Below, piece after piece: positions 19,352 through 27,525 of a stretch of 64,000 bases of DNA; positions within the stretch are counted from its first letter, which is position 1, and the number at the start of each line of letters is the position of its first letter. The DNA comes from Ardenticatenales bacterium. Lineage in GTDB: Bacteria > Chloroflexota > Anaerolineae > Epilineales > Epilineaceae. The stretch covers positions 82,672 through 146,671 of the forward strand of contig JADYYS010000050.1 in NCBI GenBank assembly GCA_020853525.1, written 5' to 3'. The notes beneath the pieces are model-generated. The model saw nothing but the letters and a program-made list of their open reading frames with translations. It did not search any database and was not told the DNA's origin. The position numbers and the translations under genes are program-made.

Positions 19352-19408
19352 GGGGGGGGCGGCATGGGATACGCTTGAGGGCGTTCGCGAGTTCCTCGGG
19401 AGGGTTGG

Positions 19409-19846
19409 ATGATGCAGTCATCGAGCGGCCGGATTCGGGGTACGTTGGCTGTCGTGGAGGCGAGCGCGCGCGAGATGCGACATCGGCCAACTCCTGCGGA
19501 ACGCGTACTCTGGGACATGCTCCGCACGGCGCCGGTCGGCGGCTTGAAATGGCGTCGGCAGCACCCAGTCGGCCGATTCGTCCTCGACTTCTGTTGCCCT
19601 CAACTTCGTCTGGTCGTCGAGCTCGACGGCGAGGTACATGCGTATCAAGCGTCCTACGATGAGGACCGAACGGATCACCTGGCGCGCCACGGCTACCACG
19701 TGATCCGCTTCGCCAACCGCGACGTCTTCGATCACCCGGATGCCGTTCTCGCGACGATCGCATCGGCTTGCCAATCCCGATCCGCCCTCCCCCCCGCCAA
19801 GCATCCTCCCCCTCCCCCAGACTTGGGGGAGGGGGTCGGGGGGTGA
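19409..19846 (+). CDS. DUF559 (Vsr-like nuclease fold) protein flanked by inverted repeats
   Basis: A 145-residue protein. Residues about 15-125 are a DUF559 domain: REMRHRPTPAERVLWDMLR, KWRRQHPVGRFVLDFCCPQLRLVVELDGEVH, DRTDHLARHGYHVIRFANRDV. The D-(x)n-ELDGE pattern is the PD-(D/E)XK-like catalytic core related to very-short-patch repair nucleases. The last about 18 residues (PPAKHPPPPPDLGEGVGG) are encoded by repeat copy C, which also supplies the stop codon. A GGGAGGG site precedes the tandem ATGs. Nuclease activity is a family inference. The placement between inverted repeat copies suggests a mobile or repeat-maintaining role. Confidence 0.8.
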   Translation: MMQSSSGRIRGTLAVVEASAREMRHRPTPAERVLWDMLRTAPVGGLKWRRQHPVGRFVLDFCCPQLRLVVELDGEVHAYQASYDEDRTDHLARHGYHVIRFANRDVFDHPDAVLATIASACQSRSALPPAKHPPPPPDLGEGVGG

Positions 19847-19858
19847 GGGCCTTAGGCC
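19795..19858 (-). repeat. GC-rich hairpin repeat, copy C (inverted)
   Basis: Reverse complement of copies A and B with one or two differences. It contains the end of the DUF559 frame (TGA 19844-19846) and the overlapping GTG (19843) that best starts the GH44 gene. The G-run just upstream of that GTG can act as a ribosome site. Confidence 0.85.
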
Positions 19859-21606
19859 GCCCGCCAATCGTCCTCCTCACGCTCGCCACGTCGCTCGGCC
19901 TCCTTGCCCCCGTCCTCCATCTCAGGGCAGGCGCGCCTCGCGCCGCAGCCCTCGCCACCCCGTCCTTCACCATCGACACCACCGCCGACCGCCGCCCGAT
20001 CAGCCCCGACATCTACGGCATGAACTTCGCCGACCCGGCTCTGATGCGCGAATTGGGCATGACGGTTCGCCGCTGGGGCGGCAACGCGACGACGCGTTAC
20101 AACTACATGGACGACACTTCCAACCGCGGCAGCGACTGGTTCTTCGAGACGCTCCCCGAGGACAACGACGACCGGGCCCGCCTCCCCGGCGGCTCAGCCG
20201 CCGACCGCTTCGTCGCTGAGGGCCGGGCCGCCGGCACGAACACCGTGCTCACCGTGCCGCTCATCGGCTGGACGGCCAAGGCGGGCGGTCGCTATTGCTC
20301 GTTCAGCGTCGCCAAGTACGGGCCGCCGGAGGGCACCGACCCGTGGTGGTCGGACTGCGGCAACGGGCGTCGCCCGGGCGGCGCGGCGATCACGGGCAAC
20401 GACCCGACGGACGCGAACACGGCCGTCGACCCGACGTTCGTCAAGCGCTGGGTGACGCACCTCGTCGACACGTTCGGCGACGCATCACAAGGCGGCGTGA
20501 AGTACTACAACCTCGACAACGAGCCGATGCTCTGGCACGAGACGCACCGCGACGTCTTCCCGCGCGGCCTCGACTACGACGGGCTGCGCGACCGAACGCT
20601 GGCCTACGCGGCGGCCGTCAAGGACGCGGACCCGTCGGCCGAGACGCTCGGGCCGGCGGAGTGGGGCTGGACGGGCTACTTCTGGTCCGCGCGGGACGCC
20701 GAGGGCGGCGGCGACTGGTGGAACCGTGCGCCCGACCGGCGGGCACACGGCGATGTGCCGTTGGCGGCGTGGTACCTGGCGCAGCTGCGCGACGCGGAGC
20801 GATCATCGGGCCGTCGCCTGCTCGACTACTTCGACCTCCACTACTACCCGCAGGCCGACGGCGTCGCCCTCGCGCCGGCGGGCGACGCGGCCACGCAGGC
20901 ACGGCGGCTGCGTTCGACCCGCTCGCTCTGGGACCCGACATACCACGATGAGAGCTGGATCGACGAGCCCGTCCGGCTGATCCCGCGCATGCGCGACTGG
21001 GTCGCGGCGAACTACCCCGGCACGAAGCTCGCGATCGGCGAGTACAACTGGGGCGCGCTGGACGATCTGAACGGCGCCCTGGCCCAGGTCGACGTCCTCG
21101 GCATCTTCGGCCGCGAGGGCGTCGACCTGGCGACGCTGTGGGATCCGATGAAGGCCGACGAGCCGGGCGCGTTCGCGTTCCGCGCCTTCCGCAACTACGA
21201 CGGTCAGGGCGGGCGGTTCGGCGAGACGGCGGTGCGCGTGGCAGGCGGCACCGCCGAGCGGGACGTGGCGGTGTACGCGGCGGAGCGGGCGGCCGATGGG
21301 GCATTGACGGTGGTGGCGGTGAACAAGACGACGGTGGGCGTGGACGCGTTGGCCTGCCTCGCCAACTTCGTGCCGCGCTCACCGGTCCGCGCCTTCCGCT
21401 ACGACGCATCCTTGCCGGCATCGATCCGCCGCCTGCCCGACACCGGGCCTGTCAGGGACCTCTGCGGCCCGAACGAGGACGACGTCGCACTGCGGCTCGA
21501 CCTGCCGGCGACGTCGATCACGATCCTCGAGGCGCTTCCGGACCGCTCAGCCCCCCCCTTCGAGACACCTCGCCTGCCCGTCTACCTGCCCTTCGCGCGG
21601 CAATGA
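19843..21606 (+). CDS. Secreted glycoside hydrolase family 44-like endoglucanase
   Basis: A 587-residue exported enzyme. After a signal peptide (IVLLTLATSLGLLAPVLHL) the domain starts TIDTTADRRPISPDIYGMNF…RRWGGNATTRYNY, the GH44 signature. The likely acid/base is E227 in LDNEPMLWHE and the nucleophile E400 in AIGEYNWG. GH44 enzymes cleave cellulose or xyloglucan chains with retention. A small beta domain follows, and the protein ends LPVYLPFARQ, a tail like those of two other secreted proteins here. The start is taken as GTG 19843 inside repeat C; an earlier TTG at 19768 would add repeat-encoded residues before the signal peptide. Confidence 0.85.
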   Translation: MRALGRPPIVLLTLATSLGLLAPVLHLRAGAPRAAALATPSFTIDTTADRRPISPDIYGMNFADPALMRELGMTVRRWGGNATTRYNYMDDTSNRGSDWFFETLPEDNDDRARLPGGSAADRFVAEGRAAGTNTVLTVPLIGWTAKAGGRYCSFSVAKYGPPEGTDPWWSDCGNGRRPGGAAITGNDPTDANTAVDPTFVKRWVTHLVDTFGDASQGGVKYYNLDNEPMLWHETHRDVFPRGLDYDGLRDRTLAYAAAVKDADPSAETLGPAEWGWTGYFWSARDAEGGGDWWNRAPDRRAHGDVPLAAWYLAQLRDAERSSGRRLLDYFDLHYYPQADGVALAPAGDAATQARRLRSTRSLWDPTYHDESWIDEPVRLIPRMRDWVAANYPGTKLAIGEYNWGALDDLNGALAQVDVLGIFGREGVDLATLWDPMKADEPGAFAFRAFRNYDGQGGRFGETAVRVAGGTAERDVAVYAAERAADGALTVVAVNKTTVGVDALACLANFVPRSPVRAFRYDASLPASIRRLPDTGPVRDLCGPNEDDVALRLDLPATSITILEALPDRSAPPFETPRLPVYLPFARQ

Positions 21607-21811
21607 GGGCCGCGCGCGTCATGATTTCGCGCTTGGGTACGCCGCACAACTACATCCAACTGGCTGCCGCCCGATTGGCCATCTGGCCAGCGACCACCAT
21701 CATGCGGCTGCCTTACACTGTGCGATGCGGCGAGCAGATCGCCGCGGGCTGGAAGGCGCGCGTACGCAATCCTGCGACGCCCCTGTGCGGCCCACAAGGA
21801 GGATGGCAGTC

Positions 21812-24800
21812 ATGGCCCGTTCCGTCCGTTTAACACTCGCCCTACTCGGCATCCTTGCCGCGGCAGCCCTCGCCATCGGTGCATGGACCGGCGACGCGTC
21901 GCGCATCTCGGCGCAACCAGCCGTGCCCGCCGCACCCGTGGTTCGGGAGACCGGGCATGGCGTCGGGGAGCGGCGCGTCGCTGTCGGCCAGTCGGCGACC
22001 GGCGCCTCGGCGTCCGACATCACGGCACGCAAGAGCGGCGCCGGCCGGGAGGCCGGAGCACCCGACGTCGTTCTCGCGCCCGCCCAGAGCACGGCGCTGA
22101 TCACCGAGGACTTCGAGAACACGTCGTGGCCGACCGGGACGTTGTGGCGGACGTTCGACAACAACGGCGCCGAGCATGGCGAGTACTACTGGGAGAACCG
22201 CTGCACCGGCCACCACACCGCCCGCTCGGCATGGGCGATCGGCGAAGGGGCCAGCGGGCGCTCGCTGGCATGCGGAGCCACGTACCCCGAGAACCTCGAC
22301 AGCTACATGATCTACGGCCCGTTCAGCCTCGCCGGCTACAGCAAGGCCACGCTCGAGTTCGCGTTCTGGCTGGACAGCGAGTGCCAAGGGACGAACTGCG
22401 CCACCAAGGCCGACCGGATGTGGGCACTGGCCTCGACAGACGGCAAGAACTTCTACGGCGAATGGTGGGCCGGCGACTGGGCCCACGACCCCGACGCGCA
22501 CCCGGGCGGCTGGAACGAGGACAGCATCAGCCTGGACGACTACGCCGGTGAGTCCCAGGTCTGGATCGCCTTCAACTTCGACAGCGACGGCACCACCGGG
22601 TTCGCCGGCGGCGCGTTCGTGGACGACGTCGTCGTGCGCGTCGAGGGCGGCTGCAGCCCGACGGCGTCGATCGTCCGCATCACCCCCGACCGCACGTGCT
22701 ATACGCCGGGCAGCACGATCGGCGCGTTCGTCGAGGTCGCGAACAGCGGCGGATCGCGCGAGATCGAGGCCGAGGCGACGCTCTGGAGCGGCGATGTCAT
22801 CTGGGCGTCCTCCACGCAGCGCTTCACGGCGCCTGGACAGCGCGTCCTGTCGCTGGCCATTCCAGCCGACCTCTTCCCCGGCGACTACGACGTCGTCGTC
22901 CGCGTCTACGACCCGGCGGCGCCCGGCTGCACGCACGACACCAAGCGCGTTACGGTCCGCATCGACCCGACGTGCGGCACCGTCACCGCGCCCGTCCCGA
23001 CGACGCCGACGCCCACGCGTCAACCGACCCCGACGCCGACGATCCAGGCGACGCTCTGCCCGGGCCAGTCCGTGTCCGAGGTGAAGAACATCAGCATCCC
23101 CGCCGCGCCCGCCCGGGCCGACGTCCTGTTCGCGTTCGACACGACGAGCAGCATGGGACCGGTCCTGTCGTCCGCCAAGTCGAATGCCCTGGCGATCATG
23201 AACAGCCTGGCGACGCTGATCCCCGACATCCAGTTCGGCGTCGTCGACCTGCGTGATTACCCCGTGGCGCCCTACGGCGAGGCCGGCGACTGGCCCTACC
23301 GGCTCCGACAGGGGATCACGAACAACCGCACCGCCGTCGTGGGTGCGATCAACGCCACCGCCGCCGCCGGCGGCAAGGACTTCCCCGAAGCCTATTCGCG
23401 AGCGCTCTACGAGACCGGCACGGACGGTGCGATCGGCTGGCGCGCCGACACGCGCCACTTCGTGGTGATGTTCGGCGACGACGTCCCGCACGACGACAAC
23501 CTGAACGCCGACATCGTCGGTCCGCTCGTGAACCCAGGCGGCACGTGGTGCGGCGACACCACGGCCGGCTGCGTCCGCGACCCGGGGCGGGACGGCGTGC
23601 CCGGGACGGCTGACGATCTCGACTTCCAGGCCGTCCTCGACCAGATGCGCGGCCACCGCACGACGCTGCTGTACGTCGTCAGCGGCGGCGGCAGCACGTC
23701 GCAGGCCAACCTCGTCCAGTACTGGAAGCAGTGGGCCCGCCGCACGAACACGGGCGGCGATGCGCTCCCGCTGGCCGACGCATCGGCCCTTCCGGCGGCG
23801 ATCCAGAACCTGATCACCGCCGCCAGCCGCCGGATCTCCCGCCTCGAGCTGCGCACCGTGCCGGCCGGCTACGAGAGCTGGCTGACCGTCACCCCACCCG
23901 CCTACACCGACCTGGACGTCCCGCCCGGCGGCATGTCCGTGCGCTTCGACGTCGTCATCCGCGTGCCGGACGGCACCGCTCCCGGCACGTACAGCTTCGC
24001 CGTCAAGGCGATCGGCGACGGCGCGGTGTACGGCGGCCAAGGCGTGACGATCCACGTCCCGACGAACTGCAACCCCACCCCCACCGTCACCGTCACCCCG
24101 ACGACGACCCGCCACCCGACCGCCACGCCGACGCCGACGACCACCCCGGTCGTCTGCCCACCGACGCGGCCGGAGGTGACGATCACGTGCCTGCGACCGA
24201 ACGTGGTCCGCAACCCGGACTTCGAGAAGGGCCACCGCAGCTGGGGCGAGTACTCCACGCTCGGCCGCCAGATCATCGACACGGACGGTGCGATCAGTGG
24301 CTTCTGGTCGGCGACGTTCTACGGCCCGCCCGGCGCGAACAGCGACGAGTGGCTCTACCAGTACGTCGACGTCCCACCCGACGTCACCGGCATGAGCTTC
24401 TGGGTGGAGGGCGTCGCGCGCTTCGCGGCGGCCGTCAACCCGCCGCCGATCTCGGGGGGCAACTTCTTCCGGGCGTCGATCTACGACCTGACGATGGGCA
24501 CCGAGCTCGTGCGGCTGTGGGAGTTCGACCCGCTCCTGCCGCTCGAGTGCGCCATCGACCCGCCGGGCTTCAACCTGGCCCCGGCGCAGCTCGACCTGCT
24601 GCGCGACAAGACGGTCGCGCTCGTCTTCCGCTTCCACAAGGTGACGCCCGGCTGGCACGTCGGCGCCAAGGTCGACGACGTCCACCTGACGGTCTGCCAT
24701 CCCGGCCCGCCCTGCCGCGTGACGGGCGACAAGACCGCTGCCCCCGGCGAGGTGCCGCCCGGCGGCGAGGCGACCGTCACGCTCAGCCTGAGCGGCCACG

Positions 24801-26632
24801 ACGGCACGTGCCTCCCGGAGCGCAAGCCGGCCGACGTCGCGCTCGTCCTGGACGTCTCCGGCAGCATGGACGGCCAGCCGATCATCGACGCCAAGACGGC
24901 CGCCAAAGGCTTCGTCGACCGCCTCGAGCCCGGTATCGATCAGAGCGCGCTCGTGACGTTCGCGGACTCGGGCAGCGTGAAGGCGGTTCTCGGCGCGTAC
25001 GCCGGCGGCATCCGCACCGCGATCGACGGCCTGAGCGCGGCGGGGAGTACGAACATGGCGGAAGGTTTGGCCCTCGCCCGCGCCGAGCTGGACGGCCCGC
25101 GGCACCGCGCCGCCAACGCCAAGGCCATCGTCCTGTTGTCCGACGGCCACCCGAACGTCGGCGGCGACCCGCGCGCCGAGGCGGCGGCGGCCAAGGCGGC
25201 CGGCGCGCGCGTCTTCACGATCGGCCTCGGCAACGACGTCGACCCGGCCCTGCTGCGCGATGTGGCGACGTCGCCGAGCGACTACTTCTTCGCTCCCACG
25301 AGCGACCAGCTGGCGGCGATCTACCAGCAGATCTCCGGCTTGCTGGGCGGCTCGCCGGCCACCGACATCACGATCACCGACACGCTGTCGCCGAACGTCA
25401 CGCTCGTCCCGAACTCGTTCACCGGCGCGCCGCTGCCGACCGTCAGCCCGGACGGCAGGACGCTCACGTGGCGCATCCCGCGCCTCGGCCTCGAGACGAT
25501 GATCTGGACCTACCGCGTGAAGCTGACGACGACCCCGGGCCTGTGGCCGACGAACGTATCGGCGACGGCCACCTACACGGACTCGCGCGGCCAGCCGGGC
25601 TCGGTCGTCTTCCCGATCCCGCAGGTGCGCGTCCGCCCGGCCGACGTCGGCCAGCCCGAGCTCGTCTGCCGGGACCACGAGGCCGACACGGGCGCCGTCC
25701 CGTCCAACCCGGGCGGCGAGCCGGTCTGGGACAGCCCGGACATCTGGGTCCGCCACAGCGCGGACGGCGTCGCGACGCATCAGAACCCGCAGCTCGGCCA
25801 ATCGAACACGATCTACGTCCGCGTCCGCAACATCGGCACCGCGCCGCTGGAGAACGTCGTCGTCCACGTCTACGACGCCGTCGGCGCCACCAGCCTCCGC
25901 TGGCCGGACGACTGGGCGCCCGAGATCGGACGCGCCACGATCGCGCGCATCCTGCCTGGGGCATCGGCGGTCGTGGGCGTCCCGTGGGTGCCGACAATGG
26001 GCGGCCACACGTGCTTCCTGGCGCGGATCGAGGCCACCACCGACCCGATCCGGTTCGACGGCTGGGTGCCGTTCGACAACAACATCTGCCAGAAGAACGT
26101 GCAGGTCATGGACCCACCGCCCAGCGGCAGCACGACGTCCGAAGGCACCACGAGCGTCGGCAACCGCAACCGCGGCCACGGCTACGGCGCGGTAAGGGTG
26201 CGGTCGGACGACGTGCCGGCGGGCGCGAGCGGCAAGATCGTGTTCGATTCGCAGGAGCTCTTCGATCGCTGGATGCTGGCCGGCGGCGAGGCCAAGGGCG
26301 GCACCGTGGATCGCGCCACGAAGTCGGTGCGTATCGGCACCGGCGGCGGCTTGGCGGCGGACGCGCCGATCGACGTGACGCTGGAGCGGCTGCCCTTCGA
26401 GGGCGACGAGCTGTCCGCCCTGCGGTTCGAGTTCACGAACCTTGGCGGCAGCCCGCCGCCGACGCTGCTCCTCGAGCAGATCCAGGAAGGCGCGTCCGTC
26501 GGCGGCGTCACGATTCGCCCGCCGGCGCCGAATGTGGTTTATCTTCCGGTATCCGTGCGATCGGCCGTCGTCGCCGGACCGGCGGCGCAGCAGCGGTCGC
26601 CGGAGACCCATGCACCAAGGAGCATCCGATGA
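21812..26632 (+). CDS. Large secreted protein with two von Willebrand A domains
   Basis: A 1606-residue exported protein. The signal peptide is LTLALLGILAAAALAIGAW. Region about 65-270 is a beta-rich (immune-inhibitor-A/MAM-like) module with EDFENTSWPTGTLW and SYMIYGPFSLAGYSKATLEF. VWA domain 1 has DTTSSM at 443 and VWA domain 2 a canonical MIDAS DVSGSM at 1014. Thr/Pro linkers (PTTPTPTRQPTPTP and VTVTPTTTRHPTATPTPTTT) separate modules. A second jelly-roll and several Ig-like repeats (DUF11-type near 1190-1300) follow. The C-terminus carries VVYLPVSVRS. The protein probably binds metal and ligands at the cell surface. The ATG at 21812 has AGGAGG 9 nt upstream. The next gene overlaps its stop. 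Confidence 0.8.
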   Translation: MARSVRLTLALLGILAAAALAIGAWTGDASRISAQPAVPAAPVVRETGHGVGERRVAVGQSATGASASDITARKSGAGREAGAPDVVLAPAQSTALITEDFENTSWPTGTLWRTFDNNGAEHGEYYWENRCTGHHTARSAWAIGEGASGRSLACGATYPENLDSYMIYGPFSLAGYSKATLEFAFWLDSECQGTNCATKADRMWALASTDGKNFYGEWWAGDWAHDPDAHPGGWNEDSISLDDYAGESQVWIAFNFDSDGTTGFAGGAFVDDVVVRVEGGCSPTASIVRITPDRTCYTPGSTIGAFVEVANSGGSREIEAEATLWSGDVIWASSTQRFTAPGQRVLSLAIPADLFPGDYDVVVRVYDPAAPGCTHDTKRVTVRIDPTCGTVTAPVPTTPTPTRQPTPTPTIQATLCPGQSVSEVKNISIPAAPARADVLFAFDTTSSMGPVLSSAKSNALAIMNSLATLIPDIQFGVVDLRDYPVAPYGEAGDWPYRLRQGITNNRTAVVGAINATAAAGGKDFPEAYSRALYETGTDGAIGWRADTRHFVVMFGDDVPHDDNLNADIVGPLVNPGGTWCGDTTAGCVRDPGRDGVPGTADDLDFQAVLDQMRGHRTTLLYVVSGGGSTSQANLVQYWKQWARRTNTGGDALPLADASALPAAIQNLITAASRRISRLELRTVPAGYESWLTVTPPAYTDLDVPPGGMSVRFDVVIRVPDGTAPGTYSFAVKAIGDGAVYGGQGVTIHVPTNCNPTPTVTVTPTTTRHPTATPTPTTTPVVCPPTRPEVTITCLRPNVVRNPDFEKGHRSWGEYSTLGRQIIDTDGAISGFWSATFYGPPGANSDEWLYQYVDVPPDVTGMSFWVEGVARFAAAVNPPPISGGNFFRASIYDLTMGTELVRLWEFDPLLPLECAIDPPGFNLAPAQLDLLRDKTVALVFRFHKVTPGWHVGAKVDDVHLTVCHPGPPCRVTGDKTAAPGEVPPGGEATVTLSLSGHDGTCLPERKPADVALVLDVSGSMDGQPIIDAKTAAKGFVDRLEPGIDQSALVTFADSGSVKAVLGAYAGGIRTAIDGLSAAGSTNMAEGLALARAELDGPRHRAANAKAIVLLSDGHPNVGGDPRAEAAAAKAAGARVFTIGLGNDVDPALLRDVATSPSDYFFAPTSDQLAAIYQQISGLLGGSPATDITITDTLSPNVTLVPNSFTGAPLPTVSPDGRTLTWRIPRLGLETMIWTYRVKLTTTPGLWPTNVSATATYTDSRGQPGSVVFPIPQVRVRPADVGQPELVCRDHEADTGAVPSNPGGEPVWDSPDIWVRHSADGVATHQNPQLGQSNTIYVRVRNIGTAPLENVVVHVYDAVGATSLRWPDDWAPEIGRATIARILPGASAVVGVPWVPTMGGHTCFLARIEATTDPIRFDGWVPFDNNICQKNVQVMDPPPSGSTTSEGTTSVGNRNRGHGYGAVRVRSDDVPAGASGKIVFDSQELFDRWMLAGGEAKGGTVDRATKSVRIGTGGGLAADAPIDVTLERLPFEGDELSALRFEFTNLGGSPPPTLLLEQIQEGASVGGVTIRPPAPNVVYLPVSVRSAVVAGPAAQQRSPETHAPRSIR

Positions 26633-27294
26633 GCCCTGCCAAGCAGAATCTCGGCCTGCAGATCATCTTCTCGATCTTCCTCGGGCTGATGGTCATGGCG
26701 TTCATCGGCGTCGGCGTGTACACGTTCTACCCGCCGCCCGACCCGGTCGGCCAGGAAGAACTCCAGGATCTCTACCGGCAGCAGGAGGACGTCCAGCGCT
26801 TCAAGGACCCGACCGCCCTGACCGACGCCGAGCGCGACCGGCTGACGGAGGTCCAGGAGAAGATCCGGACCGTCGAGGATCGGCTGGCGGCCCAGCGCGA
26901 GGTCTGGGGCCGCAACACGAGCATCATCTTGATCGCTTTTGCGACCCTGACGATGGCGATCTCGCTGATCCGCTCGGACCAGCTGCCCGTGATCAGCAAC
27001 GGCCTGCTGCTGGGCGGCGTCTTCACGATGATCTACGGCGTGGGCTGGATCGTCGCCACGGGCACGTCGAAGGCGCGGTTCTTCGTGATGACGGTGGCGC
27101 TGGCCATCACGCTCGTGCTCGGCTACATCCGGTTCGTCTGGCGGAGACAGCTGAAAGCCGGGCAAGCGGGCGCCGGCGCGGCCGGCGGGGGCGGCATCGT
27201 CGTCGGCGACGTCGGCGACATCGAGGCGCGGTTGGAGGCGATCGAGGCGCGGCTGGGGGCGGTGGGAGCTGCGTTGATGGGGCCGAAGTCCTAG
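26629..27294 (+). CDS. Membrane protein with cytoplasmic coiled coils, unknown function
   Basis: A 221-residue protein whose ATG overlaps the stop of the VWA gene (ATGA), with AAGGAG upstream, so the two are co-translated. TM1 (about 10-33) is followed by a charged coiled-coil loop (about 40-95, EELQDLYRQQEDVQRFKD…LTEVQEKIRTVEDRLA), three more hydrophobic segments (about 99-116, 125-146, 152-170), a Gly-rich linker and a short terminal coiled coil (IEARLEAIEARLGAVGAAL). I do not recognise a family. The coupling suggests it partners or anchors the surface protein. Confidence 0.7.
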   Translation: MSPAKQNLGLQIIFSIFLGLMVMAFIGVGVYTFYPPPDPVGQEELQDLYRQQEDVQRFKDPTALTDAERDRLTEVQEKIRTVEDRLAAQREVWGRNTSIILIAFATLTMAISLIRSDQLPVISNGLLLGGVFTMIYGVGWIVATGTSKARFFVMTVALAITLVLGYIRFVWRRQLKAGQAGAGAAGGGGIVVGDVGDIEARLEAIEARLGAVGAALMGPKS

Positions 27295-27344
27295 CTGGAA
27301 TCGGGTGATTCGCGCTGCCCGACCCTGACGCACCGTACGCTGGT

Positions 27345-27384
27345 GGGGATGCGCGCTGTCGACGATTCGACAGCGTGCGTCCCC
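27345..27384. terminator. Strong 18-bp hairpin before the ABC transporter operon
   Basis: Arms 27345-27362 and 27367-27384 pair over 18 bp with two G-T pairs around a CGAT loop. It follows the membrane-protein gene by 50 nt. There is no T-tract, so it may end transcription or be a processing stem. Confidence 0.45.
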
Positions 27385-27460
27385 ATCGTCGACGTCGACA
27401 CCTCGTGCTAACATCCGCCTCGGCGCAACGTCCCCACCGTTCGTCGCGATGACTCGTGAG

Positions 27461-27510
27461 TTCGCGGATTCGCCACGGCCCGCATGGCCGTGGACGAGGT
27501 CGCGAACGAC
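27461..27510. promoter_or_regulatory. Nested inverted repeat just upstream of the permease start
   Basis: GTTCGCG/CGCGAAC outer arms enclose CCACGGCC-CGCAT-GGCCGTGG (27473-27493). It ends 16 nt before the ATG at 27526 and could control translation or bind a regulator. Confidence 0.3.
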
Positions 27511-27525
27511 GACGGAGTGGGGCCG

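Noticed and set aside
21842-26611. A 1589-codon open frame antisense to the VWA protein gene
   Set aside because: GC-rich coding DNA often leaves the opposite frame open. The translation is Arg/Asp/Val-rich with no domain, while the plus strand has a signal peptide, two VWA domains and a ribosome site.
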